From NCBI GenBank assembly GCA_016791105.1, contig JAEUNM010000088.1, forward strand, positions 29,808 through 93,807: a stretch of 64,000 nucleotides of DNA, given 5' to 3'. The notes below the pieces were generated by a model. The model was not told the DNA's origin. It did no database searches and was given only the letters and a program-made list of their open reading frames with translations. This DNA is from Rhodocyclaceae bacterium. GTDB taxonomy: Bacteria > Pseudomonadota > Gammaproteobacteria > Burkholderiales > Rhodocyclaceae. Below are positions 48,921 through 58,857 of the stretch, in pieces; within the stretch, counting starts at the first letter, position 1, and every line of letters begins with the position of its first letter. The position numbers and the translations under genes are program-made.

Positions 48921-49579
48921 GCCAGTAAACACGCGGCTTTCCGGGCAGGGCACAAATTTTTTCTCGCTCTGGCAATCCCGGCTGCGCCATCGCATGCGTC
49001 TGATTTAATTTTCACTTAGTTTCCAGATCAAAGGCGCCGTCCCGGTGTCGGTTGTAGCCGCGTGCATGTCGTGGCTGCCCTGCAGGAAATCGATCTAAAC
49101 AGTCGATCTGCTTGCGTCCTTGATGCAACGCCATTCGTCATTGCTTCGATGTGGCTGCGCCGAGCCGGTGTTCGCGCAAAACATGCCAGAACGTGACGTA
49201 GCTTGGCGGACGGTGTTCCCGGTTCGGTGCTCATCCTTGAATCACTAACGAATCAGAAATTTTGTGCTTTTAGGCGGGCCGCTTACACCCCGGTGGGCGG
49301 ATTGAAGGTCATGCTTTTGCCGCATGCGGGTGAACTAAGCTCGGCATGATTGCGGCTGAATCGCCCGCTTGCAGGCAAGCGTTTTGGGGTGCGCCGTCGG
49401 TGAGCCCCGCCCTGAACCCAAGTCTGCGCGCGCCAATGCCGCGCCCGAGCGCTCCCGGTAAAATATCGCGGGTGACGCCCCGCCGGTCGGTAGCATGAGC
49501 GTGCCGGTCGGCCAAATGTATTTTCGCCCAGTGTTTTTCCGGCCACTTTTCCGCCCGCTCCGAACGAAAGCTATCCACG
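48921..49579. other. Intergenic stretch with no recognisable gene
   Basis: About 660 bases between the hairpin and the EVE-domain gene. It is less G+C-rich around 49000-49270 (for example TTTAATTTTCACTTAG) than the surrounding genes. Short open frames exist, the longest on the minus strand at 49028-49234 (68 codons), but its ATG abuts rather than follows an AAGG and the protein shows no family pattern. I see no transposase, tRNA, or convincing repeat. A TAAAAT box near 49459 might serve the EVE gene. Confidence 0.5.
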
Positions 49580-50038
49580 ATGCGCTACTGGCTCATGAAA
49601 TCCGAACCGTCGGATTGTTCCATCGACGATCTTGCCGCGATGCCGGCGCAAACGGTGGCCTGGTATGGCGTGCGCAATTACCAGGCGCGCAATTTCATGC
49701 GCGACCAGATGAGTGTGGGCGATCTGGCGTTTTTTTATCACTCGTCCTGCGCCGAGCCGGGCATCGTGGGTATCGTGAAGGTGGTGAAAAAGGCCTATCC
49801 GGATGCGACCCAATTCGATCCGGCCTCGCATTATTTCGACCCCAAGGCGACCCCCGAGGCGCCGCGCTGGTTAAACGTGGACGTGCAACTGGTGCGCAAA
49901 ACGCCGCTGGTGCCGCTGGCCAGCCTGCGCGATGCGGCGCCGCTTGAAGGGCTCAGAATTCTGGCGCGCGGTAACCGCTTGTCCATCACGCCGGTGGACC
50001 CGGCGCACTGGTCCTATATCTGCGAGCACATGCTGTAG
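49580..50038 (+). CDS. EVE domain-containing protein
   Basis: A 152-residue EVE-domain protein (PUA-like fold). The start MRYWLMKSEPSDCSIDDLAA and NYQARNFMRDQMSVGDLAFFYHSS are the family signature, followed by GIVGIVKVVKKAYPD and ARGNRLSITPVDPAHW. EVE domains bind modified bases in RNA or DNA; the single-domain bacterial type is of uncertain role. It lies downstream of zapA and the 6S RNA, a common neighbourhood in this lineage. Confidence 0.95.
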   Translation: MRYWLMKSEPSDCSIDDLAAMPAQTVAWYGVRNYQARNFMRDQMSVGDLAFFYHSSCAEPGIVGIVKVVKKAYPDATQFDPASHYFDPKATPEAPRWLNVDVQLVRKTPLVPLASLRDAAPLEGLRILARGNRLSITPVDPAHWSYICEHML

Positions 50039-50065
50039 GGCCGCCCGGCCGCCCGGCCGCGCGGC

Positions 50066-51430
50066 TCAGCGCGCCGGCTTGGCGGCGACCCGCACCGGCG
50101 CGGTGGCGATGATGTTGCCGCGTGCGTAGGCTTCGACGTTCGATTCGATGTCGTCCGGCTCGTAGCGATAGTTCACCATCATGCCGAACGATTGTTGCAG
50201 GCCTTTCGGCGAGCGGTCGGCGAGGGGATTCAGGCGTTCTATGCGCGCACCGTTGCCGAGGTGGAAGCGCGCCACCGGGTCGAGCGGCCCGCCGTCTTTT
50301 GCGCTGCTCATCAGATAGCGCGCCGCGAGCCGCGTCAGCGGGCTGCGCAGCAGGCGGGCGAGGCGCTCATCGGCGGCCCATTCGGTGGTACGCAACAGCG
50401 TCGGCAAGGTGAGTACATCGAGCGCCGGGTAGGCGGACTGCAAGCGGCGCCACTCGCTATCCGTAAATGCGGTGGCCAGCGCGCCGGGCTCGCGCGCCAG
50501 CCAGGCCGATAATTGCGGGATGGGCGACAGGGTGGCGAAATTCGTCAGGCGTGGAAATTCACGCTGCAGGCTGTCGATTACGCGCTTGAGCAGAAAATTG
50601 CCAAAGCTCACGCCGCGCAGGCCGACCTGGGTGTTGGATATGGAATAGAAAATCGCGTGGTCGGCGCGTTTGGAGTCGAATACCGGGGCGTTTTCGTCGA
50701 GCAGGGCATGGACATCGCCGGCGAGTTCCTTCACCAGCGCAACTTCCACGAATATGAGCGGTTCCTGCGGCATGCGCGGGTGGAAAAACGCATAGCAGCG
50801 GCGGTCGGAATCGAGCCGGTTGCGCAGATCGGTCCACGAGCGTATGGCATGTACGGCTTCGTAGCGGATGAGCTTTTCCAATAGCGCGGCGGGCGAATTC
50901 CAGGTGATGCGCTGCAGGTCCAGAAAGCCGACGTCGAACCAGGCCGACAGGCGCGCTTCGAGTTCGCGGTCCAGTGCCGCCAGTTCCGGCTCGTCGCCGC
51001 GCAGGCGCAACAAATCGGCGCGCAGATCGACGAGAAATTTGACGCCCTGCGGCAGCGCCGTGAAATGCGTGAATATGCGCATGCGGGACGAGCGCATGGC
51101 GGCGCGCAATGCGCCTTCGGCCTGCCACTGCTGCGGCGTGCCTAGCGCCTGCTGATAAGCCGCGGCGGCTGCGGCCACGGCTGTGGGGTCGGGGCCGAAT
51201 TCGGCACCTATCATGCGCAGGAAGGCGCGCTTGCCGTGGTCGTCCAGCCGCTCGTAACTTTTTCCCAGTTGCAGCGCCCGGTTGCGCGCCGACACTTCGC
51301 CGCCCACGCCGGCTGCACAGTCGCGCAACTGGCTGCGCAATTTGGCCACTTCGGCGCTGCTCATGCCTTCGGCGCGGGCGCGCCTTGCCTGCACCAGCGC
51401 GCGCAGGCGCGAAAACGAACTGGTACTCAT
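50066..51430 (-). CDS. Malonyl-CoA decarboxylase
   Basis: A 454-residue enzyme that decarboxylates malonyl-CoA to acetyl-CoA. The N-terminal helical domain is followed by the GNAT-like catalytic domain with HPRMPQEPLIFVEVALV, AIFYSISNTQVGLRGVSFGN, and the C-terminal ARFHLGNGARIERLNPLAD and GMMVNYRYEPDDIESN. It overlaps the upstream ketopantoate-reductase-like gene by ATGA, so the two are cotranscribed. Roles in malonate use or in limiting malonyl-CoA build-up are possible; no malonyl-CoA synthetase or malonate transporter gene is adjacent. Confidence 0.95.
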   Translation of the reverse strand: MSTSSFSRLRALVQARRARAEGMSSAEVAKLRSQLRDCAAGVGGEVSARNRALQLGKSYERLDDHGKRAFLRMIGAEFGPDPTAVAAAAAAYQQALGTPQQWQAEGALRAAMRSSRMRIFTHFTALPQGVKFLVDLRADLLRLRGDEPELAALDRELEARLSAWFDVGFLDLQRITWNSPAALLEKLIRYEAVHAIRSWTDLRNRLDSDRRCYAFFHPRMPQEPLIFVEVALVKELAGDVHALLDENAPVFDSKRADHAIFYSISNTQVGLRGVSFGNFLLKRVIDSLQREFPRLTNFATLSPIPQLSAWLAREPGALATAFTDSEWRRLQSAYPALDVLTLPTLLRTTEWAADERLARLLRSPLTRLAARYLMSSAKDGGPLDPVARFHLGNGARIERLNPLADRSPKGLQQSFGMMVNYRYEPDDIESNVEAYARGNIIATAPVRVAAKPAR

Positions 51431-52347
51431 TTGCGACCCGCGTTGTGCAGTTTCAGTGCCGAGTAAATGGTGCTATTGACCGGTGCGGCGATGCCGTGGC
51501 GGCGCGCCAATTCCACCACCCGCCCACACAGCCAGGGGGCTTCGAGGCGATTGCCCTGCTCCAGGTCGTGCAGCATGGAGGCTTGCATGGATGCCGGCAG
51601 CGAATCGGCGAATGCCATTTGTTCGTCCAGAAATGCTTCCGTCAGCGTCACACCCTCGGCGCGCGCGACTTGCCAGGTTTCGCGCATGATGGCGGCCAGC
51701 GTGGCGCGCGTATCGGGGTCGGCACGCAAGGGGCCGATGGGTAGCCGTGCCAGGCAGGTAATGCCGGACAGCCCGGTCAGGAATACGAATTTGCGCCAGA
51801 TGAGCGCTTCGATTTCATCCGTGGCGGCGCCGTCTATGCCGGCCCGCTTGCAGGCCGCATCAAACGCCAGGGCGCGCGCGCTGGTGGACCCGTCCAGTTC
51901 GCCGAAGCGCAGCCTGGCCATGGTTCCGGTGTGCGCGATGCGGCCGGGTTCGCCGATCACGGCGGCAATGTAGGCCACACCGCCCATGACGTGCTGCGCG
52001 CCCAGTACGTTCTTCAGAATGCCGCAGGCGGTGACGCCGTTCTGGAACGGTATCACCGCAGTGGCCGGGTCGAGCAAAGGTTTGCAGGCCGCCGCGGCGG
52101 TTTCCGTATCCCACAGCTTGACGCAGAACAGCACCAGGTCCACCGGCCCTATGCACGCCGGGTCCGACTCCACGGTGACCGGTGCGATGTGCACATCGCC
52201 CACCGCACTGCTCACGCGCAAACCGCTTGCCTGCATGGCGGCGAGGTGTGCGCCGCGCGCGATGAATCGCACGTCTTCGCCCGCAGCGGCCAGACGGGCG
52301 CCGAAATAGCCGCCCACGCCGCCCGAACCCATGATCGCGATACGCAT
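51427..52347 (-). CDS. panE: Ketopantoate reductase family protein (2-dehydropantoate 2-reductase)
   Basis: A 306-residue NADPH-dependent oxidoreductase. The nucleotide-binding motif GSGGVGGYFGARLAAAGEDV is at residues of about 7-26, LVLFCVKLWDTETAA and the C-terminal WRKFVFLTGLSGITCLAR and LEAPWLCGRVVELARRHG are family features; a catalytic lysine is expected in the WRKF segment. AAAGGAGCG is a strong ribosome binding site. It may reduce ketopantoate in pantothenate synthesis; some paralogues act on other 2-keto acids, so the substrate is provisional. It is coupled to malonyl-CoA decarboxylase. Confidence 0.88.
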   Translation of the reverse strand: MRIAIMGSGGVGGYFGARLAAAGEDVRFIARGAHLAAMQASGLRVSSAVGDVHIAPVTVESDPACIGPVDLVLFCVKLWDTETAAAACKPLLDPATAVIPFQNGVTACGILKNVLGAQHVMGGVAYIAAVIGEPGRIAHTGTMARLRFGELDGSTSARALAFDAACKRAGIDGAATDEIEALIWRKFVFLTGLSGITCLARLPIGPLRADPDTRATLAAIMRETWQVARAEGVTLTEAFLDEQMAFADSLPASMQASMLHDLEQGNRLEAPWLCGRVVELARRHGIAAPVNSTIYSALKLHNAGRK

Positions 52348-52448
52348 GTTGCGCTCCTTTGCTGACACCGCTAAAGCATATGCGAGACTGCGCGTGGCGA
52401 CAAACCCTGCGCTGCGCCGGCGATGGGCCGGCGCACGCGGCGGCCGCA

Positions 52449-52477
52449 TTGGTAAGTCGTAGCGAAAGGGTTACAGT
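52449..52477 (+). promoter_or_regulatory. Possible promoter for rsmD-coaD-fdx
   Basis: TTGGTA at 52449-52454 and TACAGT at 52472-52477 with a 17-base spacer, in the 259-base gap between divergent panE and rsmD. The leader would be about 120 bases; I see no riboswitch-like structure in it. Confidence 0.35.
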
Positions 52478-52606
52478 CTTGGCCGAGAGGGTGTTGCGAG
52501 GCAGACCGTGCGCGTCGGATGCGCGCCGGCCGGCGGCAGCGTGGGTGGGAAACGACAGGCGCCGCTCGAACGCGGCACGAGCCGCACAGGAGGAGCACAA
52601 GCAGGC

Positions 52607-53158
52607 ATGAGTCGCATACGCATCATAGGGGGCGCCTGGCGGCGCAGAATGCTGGACGTTACCGATCTGCCGGGCCTGCGGCCGACCGGCGACGCGGTGC
52701 GCGAAACCCTGTTCAACTGGCTGGGACAGGACATGGGCGGGCAGACCTGCCTCGACGTATTTGCCGGCACCGGTGCGCTGGGTCTGGAAGCCGCCTCGCG
52801 CGGCGCGGCGCGCGTCACGCTGCTCGAAACCCATCCCAAGGCGGTGGCGCAGTTACAACGCAATTTCGCGACACTACGCAACATTCCGGTCGATGGCGCG
52901 GTCGAGATCGTGCGGGCGGATGCATTAAAATGGCTGGCCTTGCCGCCGCGCCGCTACGACGTCGTGTTTCTCGATCCGCCGTTTCATTCCGGCTGGTTCG
53001 AGCGCCTAGCCGGGCTCGTCGAAGCAGCGCTCGAACCGCAAGGGCTTGTTTACGCAGAGGCCGAGTTTCCAGTGCACAATCTCGGCAACTTGCGTTCCGT
53101 CAAGCAAGGCCGGGCGGGCCATGTTTATTATCAACTTTTGAGCAGGGAGCTGCCGTGA
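52607..53158 (+). CDS. rsmD: 16S rRNA (guanine966-N2)-methyltransferase
   Basis: SAM-dependent methyltransferase of 183 residues that modifies G966 of 16S rRNA in assembled 30S subunits. It opens [20 protein letters not shown]; the SAM motif is [20 protein letters not shown] and the catalytic motif DPPF is at 123-126. The ATG at 52607 has AGGAGGAG upstream. Its stop overlaps coaD in GTGA. Confidence 0.97.
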   Translation: MSRIRIIGGAWRRRMLDVTDLPGLRPTGDAVRETLFNWLGQDMGGQTCLDVFAGTGALGLEAASRGAARVTLLETHPKAVAQLQRNFATLRNIPVDGAVEIVRADALKWLALPPRRYDVVFLDPPFHSGWFERLAGLVEAALEPQGLVYAEAEFPVHNLGNLRSVKQGRAGHVYYQLLSRELP

Positions 53159-53655
53159 GCGATCGGGTCGCGGTGTACTCGGGCACGTTCGACCCCGTCA
53201 CGCGGGGTCATGAAGACATCATCAGGCGTGCGGCACAGCTATTCGAGCGCGTGATCGTGGGCGTTGCGGTAAGCCGGGCCAAACAGCCCTTCTTTACGCT
53301 GGAAGAACGCATAGACCTGTTGCGCGAGGTGCTGCAGCCTTACCCGAATGTCGTGGTGGACGGTTTTGCCGGCCTGCTGGTCGATTTTCTCGACCGCCAC
53401 GACGCGCGCGTCATCGTGCGCGGCTTGCGCGCGGTGTCCGATTTCGAATACGAATTTCAGATGGCCGGCATGAACCGGCGGCTGCGTCCCGACGTGGAAA
53501 CCGTGTTTTTCACGCCGGAAGAGCGCTACCTGTTCATATCGGCGACCATGGTGCGCGAAATCGCCAGCATGGGTGGCAATGTGGCGCAATTTGTACCGCC
53601 TTTGGTCGAAACGAAAATTCAGGCCAAAGTTCTGGAACGACAGAAACAGCAATGA
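53155..53655 (+). CDS. coaD: Phosphopantetheine adenylyltransferase
   Basis: Penultimate step of coenzyme A synthesis: pantetheine phosphate plus ATP to dephospho-CoA. It has 166 residues. The nucleotidyltransferase motif is [16 protein letters not shown] (T/HxGH at 16-19), and the second motif is [16 protein letters not shown]. The start is a GTG that overlaps the rsmD stop, with CAGGGAG upstream. Confidence 0.98.
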   Translation: MSDRVAVYSGTFDPVTRGHEDIIRRAAQLFERVIVGVAVSRAKQPFFTLEERIDLLREVLQPYPNVVVDGFAGLLVDFLDRHDARVIVRGLRAVSDFEYEFQMAGMNRRLRPDVETVFFTPEERYLFISATMVREIASMGGNVAQFVPPLVETKIQAKVLERQKQQ

Positions 53656-53669
53656 AACGAGAGGATTAG

Positions 53670-53954
<285 letters not shown>

Positions 53955-53966
53955 TTAACCGGTTTT

Positions 53967-53987
53967 GCCCGGCGCGCTGTGCCGGGC
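53967..53987. terminator. Hairpin between convergent ferredoxin and dynamin-like genes
   Basis: GCCCGGC (53967-53973) pairs with GCCGGGC (53981-53987) with a 7-base loop, between the two stop codons. There is no T run on the exit side of either strand, so it is a weak or Rho-aided terminator at best. Confidence 0.35.
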
Positions 53988-54009
53988 AGGGCATGCACAG
54001 AACCGTGCC

Positions 54010-55980
54010 TCAGGCTGCGCGCGCTTCCGACTGTGCGTCCGGCCCGCCGGCGTGATCGGTGGCGCTCAGGGCGTAGCGCAGGGCCAGATCGAGCGCGCGC
54101 AATTCCGCCATTTGCGTGGCGATGGCGTGGTCCATCTGCTCCAGTTCGGAAATGCGCTCGTCCAGCGAATCGGTGGCCTGATAAATGCGCTTCACACTTT
54201 CCAGCCGCCGCTTGAGCTGGATTTGATATTCCCGCACCTGTGATTCCAGCGGTGCCATGACGGCCCGCAGCCAGCGTTCCACACCGCGGTTGGCGGACTC
54301 GAAAATCTTTTTGGTCTGCTGCGCCACGGTGTCGAAAAAGCGTTCGGTAAGGGCGTCCTTGCCGGTGGTGGCGAGCACCAGAAAAGAAGTGAACTGGGCC
54401 TGAAAGCTGCGTTCCAGGCGGTTGATTTCCTTTTCGTAGCGCATCAGGGAAAATTCCTTCGGCGCACCCAGCTTGAGGCCGTGCTCGACGGAAAAGCGCT
54501 TGTACATGGCGTCCATCATGCGCGAAATTTCGGTGATTTCTTCGTTCGAGGCGCGCAGCGAGCCGCGCACGGAGCGGAAAAATTCGAGCATGGAGTCGCG
54601 CAGCGCCATGGTGAAATGCGCGCCTTCCATGGAGCCGCGGGTTTTCGCGACCAGTTCGCGCAGTCCTTCCAGGCCCAGGTGGCCGAACAGATTGTTGGTG
54701 AGCTGGGAAAACACGCTGCGCGTGGCGTAATAGCGCTGCAGGCCTTGTTCGAATTCCTCTTTTTCGCCCTTCACCTTGCGCAACATGTAGGCGATGACGC
54801 TCTGGTTCTTGCCGCGCAATTCGTTCAATTCGGTAAGTTGATCGACCGTCCCGACGCGCCGCGTGGATAGCAGTTCGCGCGCCCGCGTCACGATGTCCGT
54901 GGTTTCGTTGAGCAAGGTATCGCTCACGATTTCGCGCTTGGCCGGCATCAGTTGGCTGGACAGGGCCAGTTCCAGGCGCGTGAGGCGCGCGCGTGCCAGG
55001 GTGGCCAGGTCGCCGTTGATTTTGGCCGCCAGGCCTTTCTGTGCGGATACCGGAAACACGCGGTCGGCGTCTACCTCCAGAATGGCGGCGGTGGTTTGCA
55101 CCTGACGCTCGATTTCGGCGTCGATCTGGTCTTCGCCGCGCAAGCCATCCCACAGGCCGTCTATCTTGTTCAGCGCCACCATGCGCCCGCGGCTGCCGCT
55201 CACCGCCGGCACCACGAAATTGCGCCACACTTCCAGATCGCTCTGGGTGACGCCGGTATCCGCCGCCAGGATGAACAACACGGCGTGTGCCGACGGCAGC
55301 AGCGACACGGTCAGCTCCGGCTCGGCGCCGATCGCGTTGAGGCCAGGTGTGTCGAGCAGCACCAGGCCCTGCTGCAGCAGCGGGTGCGGAAAATTGATGA
55401 TGGCGTGGCGCCAGCGCGGCACATCCACCAGTTCGTCCGGCCCGAGCTTGAGGCCGTGGCCATTGCCTTGATCGATCTGGAACCCCAGCGCCAGCGCTTC
55501 CAGTTCACTGACGCGCTTTTGCTCGCCCACCCGGCGCAAGGATGCCTGCATCGATTCCGTGGAACGCACATCGAGTTCGTAGCGCACCCATTCTTCGGGA
55601 AAACGCTTCAGTTCCGTTACCGGGGTGTGCGCGGCACGGGTTTCGATGGGTAGCAGTTCGATGGCCGGCGGGCGTGCGGGGTCGAACAGGAATTCGGTCG
55701 GACACATGGTGGTGCGCCCGGCCGCCGAGGGCACGATGCGGTTACCGTAATCGGCAAAGAACAGCGCGTTGATCAGTTCCGACTTGCCGCGCGAAAATTC
55801 GGCCACGAATGCCACCACCAGGCGGTCTTCGCGCAGGCGTTCGAGCAAGCGAGTCAGGCGCAGATCGATCTGGGCGTCCGACAAGTCGTTTTCGCCCAGC
55901 CAGTCGCGCAGCCGCGTAATGCATTGTGTCAGCCGCGAACGCCAGCCGGCATAGGCCAGAAAGTCCTCACTCAGGCTCAT
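54010..55980 (-). CDS. Dynamin-family GTPase
   Basis: A 656-residue bacterial dynamin-like protein. The G1 loop is AEFSRGKSELINALFF (residues 60-75; the usual first glycine is Ala60), followed by the switch I SAAGRTTMCPTEFLF, G3 LLDTPGLNAIG and G4 ALNKIDGLWDG. The C-terminal half is a long helical stalk. It begins MSLSEDFLAYAGWRSRL with GGGAGAAGC upstream; the frame is open further upstream but without family resemblance. Bacterial dynamins act in membrane fusion or stress-related membrane maintenance; its specific role is unknown. It is downstream of mutM on the same strand. Confidence 0.93.
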   Translation of the reverse strand: MSLSEDFLAYAGWRSRLTQCITRLRDWLGENDLSDAQIDLRLTRLLERLREDRLVVAFVAEFSRGKSELINALFFADYGNRIVPSAAGRTTMCPTEFLFDPARPPAIELLPIETRAAHTPVTELKRFPEEWVRYELDVRSTESMQASLRRVGEQKRVSELEALALGFQIDQGNGHGLKLGPDELVDVPRWRHAIINFPHPLLQQGLVLLDTPGLNAIGAEPELTVSLLPSAHAVLFILAADTGVTQSDLEVWRNFVVPAVSGSRGRMVALNKIDGLWDGLRGEDQIDAEIERQVQTTAAILEVDADRVFPVSAQKGLAAKINGDLATLARARLTRLELALSSQLMPAKREIVSDTLLNETTDIVTRARELLSTRRVGTVDQLTELNELRGKNQSVIAYMLRKVKGEKEEFEQGLQRYYATRSVFSQLTNNLFGHLGLEGLRELVAKTRGSMEGAHFTMALRDSMLEFFRSVRGSLRASNEEITEISRMMDAMYKRFSVEHGLKLGAPKEFSLMRYEKEINRLERSFQAQFTSFLVLATTGKDALTERFFDTVAQQTKKIFESANRGVERWLRAVMAPLESQVREYQIQLKRRLESVKRIYQATDSLDERISELEQMDHAIATQMAELRALDLALRYALSATDHAGGPDAQSEARAA

Positions 55981-56107
55981 CGTTTGCTTCTCCCACTGCA
56001 CTCCGGATTTAGCATATACGCAATTGACGCGATGCGGCAGGCATTCGCGTGTGCGCCCGGAATTTTTGTCCGTGCGCGGCCTGCGCGCGCGACAGCCAGC
56101 GTCACAT

Positions 56108-56920
56108 TTAGCGCTGGCATTTTGCGCACCAGAAAGTGGAACGCTGACCAAGACGCAGCGTGCGTATGCTTTGCCCGCATACGCGGCAGGCTTGGCCGGC
56201 GCGGTCATATACATAATGCTGTTGCTGGAAGTAGCCGCTGGCGCCGTCGCTGTGGATGAAATCGCGCAGGCTGCTGCCGCCGGCCGCCAGCGCATCCTGC
56301 AGAGTATCGCGTATGGCCTGGGCCAGCCGGGTGCATTCCGCCCGCGTCAGGCGGCCAGCCGGGCGGCGTGGCCGTATGCCGGCACGGAACAGGCTTTCCG
56401 AGGCGTAGATATTGCCCACGCCGACCACCACGTGACTGTCCATTACGAACAGTTTGACCGGGGTGCGCCGGCCGCGCGTGGCACGGAACAGCCATTCGCC
56501 GTCGAATTGATCGCCCAGCGGCTCTATGCCCAGATCGGCCAGCAGCGGGTGGGATTCATCCGCACCGGCGTGCCACAGCAGGGCGCCGAAACGGCGCGGA
56601 TCGCGCAGGCGCGCGGCGCGCGCGCCAAATACCAGATCGACGTGTTCGTGCGGCCCGGCCGGGCTCGCGGCGGGCACCACGCGCAGACTGCCGGACATGC
56701 CCAGATGGCCGATCAGCGTGCCGGTTTCGAAGCGGAACAGCAAATACTTGCCGCGCCGCTCTATGCGTTTGAGCCTTTGTCCCTGCAGGCGGGCGGACAG
56801 GTCGGCCGGTACCGGCCAGCGCAGGCGTGCTTCGCGCACGACCGCGCCGCTGGCGGTGGATCCGGCCAGTTCCTGCGCCAGACCGTAACGGGTGATTTCT
56901 ACCTCGGGCAATTCGGGCAT
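56108..56920 (-). CDS. mutM: Formamidopyrimidine-DNA glycosylase
   Basis: Base-excision repair enzyme that removes 8-oxoguanine and formamidopyrimidines. The 270-residue protein begins MPELPEVEITRYGL (catalytic Pro after Met removal and E2/E5), has HLGMSGSLR and VGNIYASESLFRAGI, and ends in a zinc finger CRVCGQSIRTLRLGQRSTFW-CAKC. It is 127 bases upstream of the dynamin-like gene and divergent from the TPR gene. Confidence 0.98.
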   Translation of the reverse strand: MPELPEVEITRYGLAQELAGSTASGAVVREARLRWPVPADLSARLQGQRLKRIERRGKYLLFRFETGTLIGHLGMSGSLRVVPAASPAGPHEHVDLVFGARAARLRDPRRFGALLWHAGADESHPLLADLGIEPLGDQFDGEWLFRATRGRRTPVKLFVMDSHVVVGVGNIYASESLFRAGIRPRRPAGRLTRAECTRLAQAIRDTLQDALAAGGSSLRDFIHSDGASGYFQQQHYVYDRAGQACRVCGQSIRTLRLGQRSTFWCAKCQR

Positions 56921-57005
56921 GAGCGTGGTATGGTGTAATTACGTCAGCGCAAGGCTTTCGCCTCACCTCGCCTAAACCAATTTTACTGCAGCCCCTGAAA
57001 CGCAC

Positions 57006-58766
57006 GTGATCCCGACATTTTCGACCTTTTTCACCGCGCCAGCCGGTGCGCGGCGCCTGTGCGCCATTGTTGCGCTCGCAGCCTGCAGTGCATGGACACC
57101 GGCCGTGCATGCCGCCGATGACGACGATACGGAAGCTGCGGTGGCGGATACGCCGGTTGCCGGCGATCGCCTGCCGCGCCAGGAACTCACCGCGCGCATC
57201 GTCTACCAATTATTGCTGGCCGAAATTGCCGCCCGGCGCGGGAAATTCGAAGTGGCCGTGCCGGCCTATCTCGATCTCGCCAAATCCACGCGCGATCCGC
57301 GCATTGCCCGCCGCGCCACCGAATTTGCGCTTTATGCGCGCCAGCGCGACATGGCGCTGGAAGCCGCGCGGCTGTGGGCGGAACTCGATCCGCAATCGCC
57401 GCAAGCACAGCGCACGTTGGCCGGACTGGCGGCGCACGGCTCCAACCCGGCCGAGGTGGAACCGCAAATTGCCAAATTACTGGCCGAACAGGGCGCCAAA
57501 ACCGGCGCCGCGCTGCTGCAATTGAACCGCTTTCTGGCCAATATGCCGGACGCGGCGACGGCGGCGGACATGGTGCGGCGCCTCACCGAGCCCTATGTAA
57601 AACTGCCCGAAGCGCATTTTGCGCGTGCCCAGGCCGCCATGCGCGCCGGGAAGCCCGACGTGGCGCTGGGCGATCTCGATCGCGCGCTGGAGCGCAAGCC
57701 GGATTGGGAGCCGGCCGTCATCTACAAGGCGCAGATACAACAGCCGGCGGACGCGGAAAAAGCCGTCGCGACGCTCAAGGCCTATCTGGCAAAACACCCC
57801 AAGGCGCGCGATGTGCGCATGCAGTATGCGCGCGCGCTGGTCGGCGCGCGCCGCATGGACGAGGCGCGGCGCGAATTCCAGCGCGTGCTGAACGAAAGCC
57901 CCGATCGCCGCGACGCCATGTACGCCGTCGGCGTGCTGGCGTACCAGGTCAAGGATTACACCACCGCCGAACCCCTGTTCCGCAAACTGGTCGATGCCGG
58001 GGTGCCGGAAGCGGACACTCTGCGCGTCTATCTGGGCCAGATCGCGGAAGAATCCAAGCGCACGGACGAAGCCCTGGGCTGGTACGACTCGGTCAAATCC
58101 GGCGACCAGTACGTCCAGGCGCAGACACGCGCTGCGACCCTGCTGGCGCGCAGCGACAAGGTCGAAGCCGGGTTGGCCCGGCTGCAGGCCCTGCGCGGCC
58201 AGCCCGGTACATCGGAGGTGCAGCTTACGCTCACCGAAGCGTTCATCCTGCGCGAAGCCGGGCGCGCGCAGGACGCGTTCGACCTGTTGCAGCAGGCGCT
58301 GCTTGCCAAACCCGACGAGCCGGACATGCTGTACGAACTTGGGCTGCTGGCCGAGCGGGTGGAACGCATGGACGTGATGGAACAGTCCTTGCGCAAGGTG
58401 ATCGCGATCAAACCTGATTTTGCGCACGGCTATAACGCGCTGGGCTATTCCTTTGCCGATCGCAACATCAATCTGCCGGAGGCGCAAAGCCTGATCGAAA
58501 AAGCGCTGCAATTGGCGCCGGACGATCCTGCCATCCTCGACAGCATGGGCTGGGTGATGTACCGCAACGGCAATCTGGCGGGTGCGCTGCAACACCTCAC
58601 GCGGGCCTTCAGCCTGACCGCCGATCCCGAAATTGCCGCCCACCTGGGCGAGGTGTTATGGATGATGGGCCGCCGCAGCGACGCCACGCGTACCTGGCAG
58701 GAGGCAGCCAAAGCCCATCCGGGCAGCGCGCCGCTGGACAAAGTGATGAAGCGCTTCCTGCAGTAA
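57006..58766 (+). CDS. Exported tetratricopeptide-repeat protein
   Basis: A 586-residue protein with a signal peptide ending near WTPAVHA, then tandem TPR helices over nearly its whole length, for example PDEPDMLYELGLLAERVERM and KPDFAHGYNALGYSFADRNI. Such TPR proteins upstream of lolB are common in betaproteobacteria and probably act as periplasmic scaffold or outer-membrane-related assembly proteins. The start is GTG at 57006 with a weak Shine-Dalgarno sequence. It heads the run TPR-lolB-ispE. Confidence 0.9.
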   Translation: MIPTFSTFFTAPAGARRLCAIVALAACSAWTPAVHAADDDDTEAAVADTPVAGDRLPRQELTARIVYQLLLAEIAARRGKFEVAVPAYLDLAKSTRDPRIARRATEFALYARQRDMALEAARLWAELDPQSPQAQRTLAGLAAHGSNPAEVEPQIAKLLAEQGAKTGAALLQLNRFLANMPDAATAADMVRRLTEPYVKLPEAHFARAQAAMRAGKPDVALGDLDRALERKPDWEPAVIYKAQIQQPADAEKAVATLKAYLAKHPKARDVRMQYARALVGARRMDEARREFQRVLNESPDRRDAMYAVGVLAYQVKDYTTAEPLFRKLVDAGVPEADTLRVYLGQIAEESKRTDEALGWYDSVKSGDQYVQAQTRAATLLARSDKVEAGLARLQALRGQPGTSEVQLTLTEAFILREAGRAQDAFDLLQQALLAKPDEPDMLYELGLLAERVERMDVMEQSLRKVIAIKPDFAHGYNALGYSFADRNINLPEAQSLIEKALQLAPDDPAILDSMGWVMYRNGNLAGALQHLTRAFSLTADPEIAAHLGEVLWMMGRRSDATRTWQEAAKAHPGSAPLDKVMKRFLQ

Positions 58767-58857
58767 GTTCGCAAAATCCGTGCGGCGCCTGCCTGAGTGC
58801 GGCGCCGCCGGCTCTTTCCCCCGACATTTTTCGCGCGCCTTCGCCGCGACCCTGCAG

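Noticed and set aside
49028..49234. 68-codon minus-strand open frame in the gene-poor region
   Set aside because: AAGG directly abuts the ATG, no coding-like pattern or family resemblance; left as unsupported.
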